A DNA stretch of 5,075 nucleotides, taken from an uncultured Eubacteriales bacterium. GTDB lineage: Bacteria > Bacillota > Clostridia > Oscillospirales > Oscillospiraceae. The stretch is taken from positions 1 to 5,075 of the forward strand of contig OMQS01000026.1 in NCBI GenBank assembly GCA_900313295.1, read 5' to 3'. The translations under genes and the position numbers were made by a program. Numbering within the stretch: position 1 is the stretch's first letter; the number at the start of each line of letters is the position of its first letter. The notes beneath the pieces are model-generated. The model saw only the letters and a list, made by a program, of their open reading frames with translations. It was not told where the DNA came from and made no database searches. This document shows, piece by piece, positions 1-5,075 of this stretch.

Positions 1-477
1 AGCCTCATCGCCAAGCGGTTTTACTACAAGAACGGCGGCAGCTCCACCAGCGATTTCGTCACCGCTCTGGCCTTCGGCGGCTACAACCGCGCCTTTGCCC
101 CCAACCGCACGGGCTTTGACTGGCTCTCGGCGGATCCGGAGAACGTAGACCGCTACATCGCCGACCCTCTCTGCGGCGCGGACGCCACGGTGGGTCTGTT
201 TCGGGATATGCTGGGGGGCATCCGCTTCAACCAAAAGCCCGCCAATTTGAAAAAAATGGACACCTCCATGCCCGTGCTCTTCATCGCCGGCGAGGACGAC
301 CCCGTGGGCGCCATGGGCAAGGGCGTGAAGCGCTCCTGCGCCGCCTTCCAAAAGGCCGGCATGCAGGACGTGACGCTGAAGCTCTACCCCGGCCTGCGCC
401 ACGAGATCCTCAACGAAAAGCCCATGCAGCAGACGGTGTACGCCGACATTCACGACTGGCTCAGCCGCTATATCTGA
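1..477 (+). CDS. Alpha/beta hydrolase (monoacylglycerol lipase / serine aminopeptidase S33-like), C-terminal part
   Basis: The frame is open from the left edge to a TGA at 475-477, giving 158 visible residues, roughly the C-terminal half of a family usually about 300 residues long. The start and the nucleophile-serine elbow (GxSxG) lie outside the window. Visible landmarks are the cap-region stretch NRAFAPNRTGFDWLS followed by DPENVDRYIADPLCG (about residues 29-59), typical of bacterial lysophospholipase/MGL-like hydrolases. Next come the strand and turn PVLFIAGEDDPVG (91-103), whose Asp before the Pro is the likely acid residue, and GLRHEILNE (131-139) with the catalytic His134. The likely role is cytosolic hydrolysis of an ester or acylglycerol substrate; the substrate cannot be read from sequence. 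The 3' end overlaps the convergent gene by 10 bp. I am sure of the fold and less sure of the activity. Confidence 0.88.
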   Translation, partial: SLIAKRFYYKNGGSSTSDFVTALAFGGYNRAFAPNRTGFDWLSADPENVDRYIADPLCGADATVGLFRDMLGGIRFNQKPANLKKMDTSMPVLFIAGEDDPVGAMGKGVKRSCAAFQKAGMQDVTLKLYPGLRHEILNEKPMQQTVYADIHDWLSRYI

Positions 478-1013
478 TGCAGCTCCCGCCACAGGTTTCC
501 CAGCCCCAGCAGGTCGATATTGCCGCTGCGGCGCAGGATCCGGGCGGAGAAAAAGCTGTCCGCCGTCAGGAGCAAAACGGCGCATAGGGTCACCTCCGAC
601 GGTATGGCGGCAATGACCGGCTCCAGCCGCGGCTGCACATACCGCACCGCCAGCGCCGACAGGACGCCCCACGCCACCCCGAAGGGAAAGCAGATGCGCC
701 GGTTCAGATCGAGATGGGTGCCGCTGTAGTCCCAGAACAGCACCCCCAGGCATTTTTCGTATAAAAAATGCACGACATACTCCACGGCGGTGCAGAGAAT
801 GCCCCCGTAGAGCGCCAGCTGCCAGAACCGCTCCGTGTCCCCCGCCAGACGCAGCACCGCCATCATGGCCAGCCCGTACACCGGACACAGCGGCAGCAGC
901 AGAAAGCACTTGCGCACCCGATGTCGGGCGCGCATGGCGAGGGCGTACAGCTTCTCCAGCCCGTAGCCCCCCAAGCTGTAAAACATAAATATCCAAAACC
1001 AGTACAAATCCAT
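468..1013 (-). CDS. CmpB-family integral membrane protein ('putative ABC transporter permease')
   Basis: The 181-residue protein starts with an ATG at 1011-1013, preceded by a good Shine-Dalgarno, and ends with a TAG at 468-470. It has about five hydrophobic segments, near residues 3-26, 36-57, 64-88, 106-127 and 133-152. Family landmarks are CPVYG (43-47), Glu78 in EYVVHFLYEK, and the signature LFWDYSG (92-98) followed by LDLNRRIC (101-108). These match PF06541 (ABC_trans_CmpB), common in Firmicutes and routinely named 'putative ABC transporter permease'. That name is weakly founded: no ATPase or binding-protein gene lies nearby and no permease EAA loop is visible, so the function should be treated as unknown. 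It lies tail-to-tail with the hydrolase and head-to-head with the uracil-DNA glycosylase. Some family members are fused to other domains; this one is stand-alone. Confidence 0.85.
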   Translation of the reverse strand: MDLYWFWIFMFYSLGGYGLEKLYALAMRARHRVRKCFLLLPLCPVYGLAMMAVLRLAGDTERFWQLALYGGILCTAVEYVVHFLYEKCLGVLFWDYSGTHLDLNRRICFPFGVAWGVLSALAVRYVQPRLEPVIAAIPSEVTLCAVLLLTADSFFSARILRRSGNIDLLGLGNLWRELHQI

Positions 1014-1027
1014 TCACCTCACCTCTC
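1014..1027 (-). promoter_or_regulatory. Ribosome binding site of the CmpB-family gene
   Basis: Read on the minus strand this is GAGAGGTGAGGTGA directly before the ATG. It contains two overlapping purine-rich cores. GAGGTG sits 6 nt from the start and is well placed for anti-SD pairing. It supports the start at 1013. Confidence 0.7.
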
Positions 1028-1074
1028 AGTGTCCCACCGGTGAGGGCGGGTTATGCCCGCGAAAAAATATTATC

Positions 1075-1082
1075 GGGAGGAA
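1075..1082 (+). promoter_or_regulatory. Ribosome binding site that fixes the uracil-DNA glycosylase start
   Basis: GGGAGGAA contains the GGAGG core at 1076-1080, 8 nt before the ATG at 1089. The competing in-frame ATG at 1053 lies upstream of this site and has only a poor purine-rich stretch at a wrong distance. The site therefore favours 1089 as the true start. Confidence 0.8.
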
Positions 1083-1088
1083 CCCCCT

Positions 1089-1667
1089 ATGACCCCTTGG
1101 GAAGAGCTGCAAAATGAATGTCTGCAGTGCCGTGCCTGCCCCTTGGCGGACACGCGGCAAAACGTGGTCTTCGGCACAGGCCGCACCGACGCAGAAGTGC
1201 TGTTCATCGGTGAAGGCCCCGGCGCCAATGAGGACGAGCAGGGTCTGCCCTTCGTGGGCGCGGCCGGAAAGCTCTTGGACGACATGCTGGCCATGATCGG
1301 CCTGAAGCGGGAGTCGGTGTATATCACCAACATCGTCAAGTGCCGCCCGCCCCAGAACCGCGACCCGCTGGATGGCGAAAAGGCCGCCTGCCTCGGCTAT
1401 CTGCGGCGTCAGACGGAGCTGATGCAGCCGAAGATCATCGTGTGTCTGGGGCGCGTGGCCGCCATGGAGCTGATCCGTCCGGACTTCAAGATCACCCAGG
1501 AGCACGGCCTGTTTTTCGATAAAAACGGCATCTGGATGACCGCCCTGTACCACCCCGCCGCCCTGCTGCGGGACACCGCAAAAAAACCGGAAGCTTTCGT
1601 AGACCTCAAGGCGTTGCAGCAGAAGATCCGCGAAGTCTGCCACCGCACGCCCATCGAATTTTCATGA
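1089..1667 (+). CDS. Family 4 (type-4) uracil-DNA glycosylase, 4Fe-4S
   Basis: The 192-residue enzyme should excise uracil, from cytosine deamination or dUTP misincorporation, from DNA as the first step of cytosolic base-excision repair. The four cluster cysteines of the thermostable/family 4 type are all present: C14 and C17 (CRAC), C85 (IVKCRPP) and C101, in the usual C-x2-C ... C-x15-C spacing. The active-site block GEGPGANEDEQGLPFVG spans 41-57, and the second motif YHPAALLR spans 154-161 with His155. Length is normal and the protein looks intact. I chose the ATG at 1089 because a strong SD precedes it and because MTPWEELQNEC matches how family members begin; the ATG at 1053 would add 12 unrelated residues. 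It is monocistronic: a divergent gene lies upstream and a terminator follows. The family also includes SPO1 DNA polymerase N-terminal-like proteins, but length and motifs favour a true glycosylase. Confidence 0.95.
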   Translation: MTPWEELQNECLQCRACPLADTRQNVVFGTGRTDAEVLFIGEGPGANEDEQGLPFVGAAGKLLDDMLAMIGLKRESVYITNIVKCRPPQNRDPLDGEKAACLGYLRRQTELMQPKIIVCLGRVAAMELIRPDFKITQEHGLFFDKNGIWMTALYHPAALLRDTAKKPEAFVDLKALQQKIREVCHRTPIEFS

Positions 1668-1702
1668 ATTTTTAATTTTTTGAAAGAACCATGCCGCATT
1701 TT

Positions 1703-1739
1703 AGCCGCCACGCGCCCCGAAGCCGCCGTGGCGGTTTTT
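1703..1739 (+). terminator. Rho-independent terminator of the uracil-DNA glycosylase gene
   Basis: CCGCCACG (1705-1712) pairs perfectly with CGTGGCGG (1727-1734), and A-T and G-T pairs at the base extend the stem to 10. The loop is 14 nt, and TTTTT (1735-1739) follows. It begins 35 nt after the glycosylase stop codon, on the correct strand. Confidence 0.85.
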
Positions 1740-1768
1740 GCGTCCCCCGCCTTGCATCGCGCCTCCAG

Positions 1769-1880
1769 CCCGCCCGTCTGTGCGCCCCAAATCCGGCAAA
1801 ACGGGCGGGGCAGAGCCGCCGCCCCTGCGCATTATTTATAATGCTCCCGTAGGGGACGATGCCCACATCGTCCCGCCCGT
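1769..1880. repeat. Nested palindromic extragenic element (MITE/REP-like), core 1801-1880
   Basis: ACGGGCGGG (1801-1809) is the exact inverse of CCCGCCCGT (1872-1880), so an 80-bp core is bounded by 9-bp inverted repeats. Inside are three more pairings. GGGCGG (1803-1808) pairs with CCGCCC (1819-1824). GCATTAT (1829-1835) pairs with ATAATGC (1838-1844), enclosed by CCCCT (1822-1826) and AGGGG (1851-1855). GGGACGATG (1853-1861) pairs with CATCGTCCC (1866-1874) over a CCCA loop. Several of these pairings share bases, so they are alternatives. A further copy of CCCGCCCGT lies at 1769-1777, in direct orientation to the right-hand arm. No protein is encoded. Short GC-rich palindromes of the GTAGGGG-type recur in many Oscillospiraceae genomes as I recall them, but I cannot confirm copy number here. 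Confidence 0.6.
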
Positions 1881-1928
1881 CAAACGCACCGCACGCCCCT
1901 TTCATTTTCTCTTCCCCAAAAAGTGCAT

Positions 1929-1966
1929 AGGCACGGCATCCCCCCCTTCGATGCCGTGCCTTTTTT
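1929..1966. terminator. Strong hairpin with T-tract between convergent genes, probable bidirectional terminator
   Basis: GGCACGGCATC (1930-1940) pairs perfectly with GATGCCGTGCC (1950-1960), an 11-bp stem with a 9-nt pyrimidine loop. An extra A-T pair lies at 1929/1961. On the plus strand TTTTTT (1961-1966) follows at once, an excellent terminator form. On the minus strand, which is the direction of the RND gene ending at 1999, the stem is preceded by A6. Its T5 (complement of 1918-1922) comes only after about 7 nt, so it is weaker there. As the glycosylase already has its own terminator, the likely job is to end RND transcripts and to back up plus-strand termination. Confidence 0.7.
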
Positions 1967-2001
1967 ATAATTTTATAATGTGGAAAAATTACAAATTTTT
2001 A
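1963..2001. repeat. AT-rich spacer with tandem TTTTATAA and a small palindrome over the RND stop codon
   Basis: TTTTATAA occurs twice in tandem (1963-1970 and 1971-1978). AAAAATT (1984-1990) and AATTTTT (1994-2000) form a 7-bp inverted repeat with a 3-nt loop, running into the RND stop codon (1999-2001). The patch contrasts sharply with the GC-rich surroundings. No gene is present. It may act only as a low-stability tail of the transcript. Confidence 0.45.
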
Positions 2002-5000
2002 CTCCTCGTAGCTTAGGTCGCTCTCGGCCACCTTCCGCAGCTCCCTGCGGCTGATGATGTCGTACATACACGGCACCACCAGCAGCGTCATCAGCGTGGC
2101 GTACACCAGTCCGCCGATGCACACCAGCGCCATGGGCTGCATCAGCGCCGTGCCCGCGTCGCCGCCGAAGGCCATGACCAGCAGACCCAGAATGGTGGTG
2201 ATGGACGTCATGAGGATGGGGCGCAGGCGGGTGATGCCGGCCTCGATGATGGCCTCCCGCCGCTCCATGCCGTCCAGCCGCAGCTGGTTGATGTAGTCCA
2301 CCAGCACGATGCCGTTATTGACGATGATGCCCACCAGCATCACGAAGCCGATGAGGGACACCACGCTCAGCTCCACCCCCGCAATGAGCAGGATGATAAA
2401 GCCCCCCGTGAAGGCCAGAGGGATCGTAAACATGACAATGAACGGGGACTTCAGCGACTGGAACTGCGCCACCATCACCAGATACACCAGCAGGATGCCC
2501 AGCGCCAGCATCAGCAGCAGCTGGCTCATGGCCTCCATGATGGTTTCGTTCTCGCCGTCGAACTCGGCGATCACGCCCTCCGGCAGCTCAAGTGCCTCCA
2601 CGGCCTTTATGGCCGCCGCCGACACCTTGGTCACGTTGTATCCGTCGGCCACCGTGGCCGTGGCCGTGATGCAGCGGCGCTGCTCCATGCGGCTGATGGT
2701 GTTCATGCTCACGGTGCGCTCCACCGTGGCCACGTCGCCCAGCCGGAAGCTCTCGCCGGAGCTTGCCGCCGAGCCGCCCACAGAAGTTCCCATAGAACCC
2801 ATAGAAGAGCCCATAGAACTGGCGGTGCCGCTCATGGAGGTCATGGCGCCGCTCATGGAGGAGTCAGGCTTGATCTCCAGCTCCGGCAGGTTTTCCATCG
2901 TCACCGCCTGCTCCTCCGGCAGGGCGATGGTCACGCCCATGCTCTGCCCGTCCAGCGTCATGTCGGCACCGGTCGTGGAGGTAGACAGCGCCGAGGCCAC
3001 CTGCATATACACCTGCGCCACGGTCATGCCGTGCTGCATGGCCTTCGCCCGATCCACCGTCAGATGAACGGCGGGAGTCGCCTCCTCCAGACCGTCGGAC
3101 ACCTCCCGCACGCCCTCTACGCCTTCCAGCGCTTCGCCCACGGTCTTGGCCGCCTCCTGCAGCTGCTCCATGTCGTCGCCGTAGACCCGCAGGGTGATGC
3201 CGCTGCCGGTCATCATCTGGGTCATGCCGTCCGCCGCGCCGGAGTAGCTCACCTTGCACTCCATGTCCTCGCACAGCTCCACCAGCTTTTTGCCCACGGC
3301 GTTGCCGCTCTCGCCCTCCGGCACGATAACATAGGCCGTCACGTCGTAGTCCCCTCCGGTGCCGCCCATGCTCATCATAGACATGGCCGAGCTGGAGGAC
3401 ATGGCGGCTCCCACGGTCTCCACGTTTTCAATGGTCAGCGCCCGCCGCGTCACCTCGTCGGCCAGCTCCGCCGCCTTGTCGTGGTCGCAGCCCTCGGGCA
3501 TGGTGATGGTCACGGACACCGTGTTCAGGTCGATCTCCGGCATGAACACGAAGCCCCGCTGCACCGTCAGTAGCGCCGTGGCGACGAGCAGCGCCGCAGA
3601 CGTGCCCAGCACCGCCGCCTTGTGCCGCAGTGCCCAGGCCACGGCGCGGCGGTAGAAGGGGTAAATTTTGCTCAGAAGCCCGTCTTTGATGCGCTTATCC
3701 TTTTTCAGCATACCGGAGGCCATGGCCGGCACCAGGGTCAGTGCCACCGCAAGGCTGGCCAGCAGCGAAAACGTCATGGTCAGCGCCAGATCGGTGAACA
3801 GCTGCTTCGTGATGCCCTCCACGAACACGATGGGCAAAAACACGCACACTGTAGTGAGAGTGGAGGCCGTGATGGCGCCCAGCACCTGCCCCGCGCCCGC
3901 CACCGCCGCCTGAGTCACCGTGGCGCCCTTGGCGCGCAGGCGGTAGATGTTTTCAATGACCACCACGGAGTTATCCACCAGCATGCCCACCGCCACCGCA
4001 AGGCCAGACAGGGATATCATGTTAATGGTCACACCGCAGAAATACATCAGCACCACCGCGAAAATAACGCTCACGGGGATGGACACCAGCGTGATGACCG
4101 TAGGCCGCAGATCCCGCAGGAACAGATACAGAATGAGTATGGCGAACAGCGCCCCCCAGCCGAGACTGGAGAAGATGGAGCTGATGATGATGCGGATGTA
4201 GTCCCCCTGATCCATGAGGGGGGTGAAATGCAGTCCGTCGTACTCCCCCGTCAGCTCCTCGAACCGCTGGGAGATGTTTTTCGACACCTCCGCCGTGGCG
4301 TAGGTGGACTGCTTGTTGAAGGTAACGGTGACGCCGTTTTCGCCGTTGAGCTTGGCGTAGATGCTGCCCTCGTTGTCCGTGACGAACACCTCCGCCACGT
4401 CCTCCAGCCGGATCGGCTCCACGCCCTCCATGCCCAGGTCGAACAGGATCAGCTCCTGCAGTTCCTCCCGTGTGGAGATGCTGTCGCCCACGGACACCAT
4501 GTACTGCACGCCGTCGTCGTCCGCGATATACCCCGCCGGCATGGAGAAGTTCTGCGCCGTCAGCAGGGCGCTCACGGTGCTCAGCTGCAGCACATCCTGC
4601 AGATTCGTCTGCTCCAGCGCCGAGGCGCGGCTCTCCTCAATGGCAGCCAGACCCGACTCCAGCTGGGTCAGGGCGCTGTCTATCTGAATATTGCCGGCTA
4701 TGATCTGCTGCACGCCGTCGGCCACGGTCATGGCGCCGGAGGTGATCTGCTCCACCATGCCCGCCAGCACGGCGTTGTCCTCCTTGAATTTCCGGATCTT
4801 CTCCCGCAAAAGCCGCAGCTGCTCCTGCAACCGCTCGATCTCGCCCAGCAGATGCTCCCAGTCCTTACCCATGGCGGCCAGGCGCAGGTCGACCTCCGCC
4901 AGCTCCGCCTCCATCTGCACATAGCCGCTCTCGGCCTTGACGGCGGCGATCTGCTCCTCCTTCTGCTCCGGCGTCAGGAGGGGATTATTTTCAATGGCGG

Positions 5001-5075
5001 CTATGCGGGCGTCATACCCCGCCTTTTTCGCCTCCAGCTCCGTTTTTCGCTGCAAGAGGGTCTGCAGCTCCGCCA
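1999..5075 (-). CDS. RND-superfamily (AcrB/HAE-type) efflux permease with coiled-coil insert, N-terminus outside window
   Basis: The frame is open from the right edge to a TAA at 1999-2001, with 1,024 residues visible. Numbering here counts the TTG codon at 5053-5055 as 1; it is internal, not a convincing start. Order: charged coiled coil (up to about 149); PN2-like segment with LLTAQNFSMPAGYI (164-177); TM2-TM6 (about 292-448) with TM4 motif GMLVDNSVVVIENIYR (357-372); TM7 (about 478-497); second extracytoplasmic half (500-840) with two Met/Ser/Gly-rich loops (552-569 and 732-769); TM8-TM12 (about 842-1001) with LVGIIVNNGIVLVDYI (907-922) and RLRPILMT (943-950). RND pumps are proton-driven inner-membrane exporters, usually trimeric. 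TM1 and the first porter subdomains are missing, so the full protein probably exceeds 1,200 residues. The substrate is unknown. It is last in its transcript. SwrC/YerP-like drug or surfactin export is a family precedent, not a demonstrated role. Confidence 0.93.
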   Translation of the reverse strand, partial: AELQTLLQRKTELEAKKAGYDARIAAIENNPLLTPEQKEEQIAAVKAESGYVQMEAELAEVDLRLAAMGKDWEHLLGEIERLQEQLRLLREKIRKFKEDNAVLAGMVEQITSGAMTVADGVQQIIAGNIQIDSALTQLESGLAAIEESRASALEQTNLQDVLQLSTVSALLTAQNFSMPAGYIADDDGVQYMVSVGDSISTREELQELILFDLGMEGVEPIRLEDVAEVFVTDNEGSIYAKLNGENGVTVTFNKQSTYATAEVSKNISQRFEELTGEYDGLHFTPLMDQGDYIRIIISSIFSSLGWGALFAILILYLFLRDLRPTVITLVSIPVSVIFAVVLMYFCGVTINMISLSGLAVAVGMLVDNSVVVIENIYRLRAKGATVTQAAVAGAGQVLGAITASTLTTVCVFLPIVFVEGITKQLFTDLALTMTFSLLASLAVALTLVPAMASGMLKKDKRIKDGLLSKIYPFYRRAVAWALRHKAAVLGTSAALLVATALLTVQRGFVFMPEIDLNTVSVTITMPEGCDHDKAAELADEVTRRALTIENVETVGAAMSSSSAMSMMSMGGTGGDYDVTAYVIVPEGESGNAVGKKLVELCEDMECKVSYSGAADGMTQMMTGSGITLRVYGDDMEQLQEAAKTVGEALEGVEGVREVSDGLEEATPAVHLTVDRAKAMQHGMTVAQVYMQVASALSTSTTGADMTLDGQSMGVTIALPEEQAVTMENLPELEIKPDSSMSGAMTSMSGTASSMGSSMGSMGTSVGGSAASSGESFRLGDVATVERTVSMNTISRMEQRRCITATATVADGYNVTKVSAAAIKAVEALELPEGVIAEFDGENETIMEAMSQLLLMLALGILLVYLVMVAQFQSLKSPFIVMFTIPLAFTGGFIILLIAGVELSVVSLIGFVMLVGIIVNNGIVLVDYINQLRLDGMERREAIIEAGITRLRPILMTSITTILGLLVMAFGGDAGTALMQPMALVCIGGLVYATLMTLLVVPCMYDIISRRELRKVAESDLSYEE
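2777..2861 (-). repeat. Short in-frame DNA repeats encoding a Ser-Met-Gly-rich loop of the RND protein
   Basis: CCCATAGAA (plus-strand sense) occurs at 2789-2797, 2798-2806 and 2810-2818, with a one-mismatch copy CCCACAGAA at 2777-2785. Adjacent to these, the 14-mer GCCGCTCATGGAGG occurs at 2827-2840 and 2848-2861, exactly 21 bp apart. All spacings are multiples of three, so the frame is kept. On the minus strand the units encode Ser-Met-Gly and Ser-Met-Ser-Gly variants within residues 732-769 of the RND protein. Confidence 0.75.

Noticed and set aside
468..1013. Taking the 'ABC transporter permease' name as a real transporter function
   Set aside because: No ATPase or solute-binding partner is in the window and no canonical permease loop is visible. 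The family label is historical, so the function was left unknown.
1046..1060. GCGGG-TTATG-CCCGC small hairpin in the divergent gap as an operator
   Set aside because: A 5-bp GC stem arises often by chance in such composition, and no related second site is present.
1067..1074. ATATTATC as a -10 box (GATAAT on the minus strand for the CmpB-family gene, or TATTAT on the plus strand)
   Set aside because: On the minus strand the -35 region is GC-rich with no TTGACA likeness. On the plus strand the box almost touches the Shine-Dalgarno site. The divergent promoters could not be placed with confidence.
1026..1643. 205-codon open frame on the minus strand opposite the uracil-DNA glycosylase gene
   Set aside because: It is Gln/His/Gly/Arg-rich with no family resemblance and mirrors a well-conserved gene with all catalytic motifs. 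Long antisense frames are expected in GC-rich coding DNA.
1837..1842. Perfect TATAAT at 1837-1842, and again at 1966-1971 and 1974-1979, as possible promoters
   Set aside because: None has a -35 element at 16-18 bp, and no plus-strand gene follows. The first is part of a palindrome arm and the others lie in an AT-rich post-terminator tract.
1738..2016. 92-codon open frame across the intergenic region on the plus strand
   Set aside because: It starts inside or just after the T-tract of a terminator, runs through the palindromic element and a second hairpin, and has no ribosome binding site or protein-like features until a short hydrophobic tail.
2309..3067. 252-codon open frame on the plus strand inside the RND gene
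   Set aside because: The translation is Ser/Thr/Met-rich low-complexity sequence with no recognisable fold, fully antisense to a clear RND coding region. It is a composition shadow.
5053..5055. TTG as the true start of the RND gene
   Set aside because: The frame stays open upstream to the window edge, no ribosome binding site precedes it, and the protein would lack TM1 and the first porter subdomains needed by an RND pump.

Overview
The window is GC-rich and compact, with AT-rich patches only between genes. Shine-Dalgarno sites are of the GGAGG type. The gene families are a CmpB-type 'ABC transporter permease', a family 4 uracil-DNA glycosylase and an RND exporter with a coiled-coil insert. 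Together these point to a high-GC Clostridia member, most likely an Oscillospiraceae-like gut bacterium. This taxonomic call is inferred from gene style and is not proven by a marker gene.

Layout. Positions 1-477 (+) hold the C-terminal half of an alpha/beta hydrolase of the monoacylglycerol lipase/serine aminopeptidase S33 type. It is tail-to-tail with, and overlaps by 10 bp, a 181-residue membrane protein (468-1013, -) of the CmpB family. A 75-bp divergent gap separates that gene from a complete family 4 uracil-DNA glycosylase. The glycosylase start is best placed at 1089 rather than at the upstream in-frame ATG at 1053. A 331-bp intergenic region (1668-1998) follows. It carries a clear rho-independent terminator for the glycosylase, an approximately 80-bp nested palindromic element, and a second strong hairpin that probably insulates the convergent genes. 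The rest of the window (1999-5075, -) is one RND-superfamily efflux permease, open at the right edge, so its N-terminus lies outside.

Function. The genes do not form one pathway: strands alternate and each looks like a separate transcription unit (lipid/ester hydrolysis, an uncharacterised membrane protein, base-excision repair, drug or metabolite export). The RND gene is last in its transcript; any partner genes would lie beyond the right edge.

The most interesting content is in the RND protein. It has a long coiled-coil insert in its first extracytoplasmic half, two Met/Ser/Gly-rich low-complexity loops (one built from short in-frame DNA repeats), and Asn at two positions that are charged in the AcrB proton relay. 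The structured palindromic element at 1801-1880 is the other item worth a look. I see no clear evidence of a wholly new multi-gene system.
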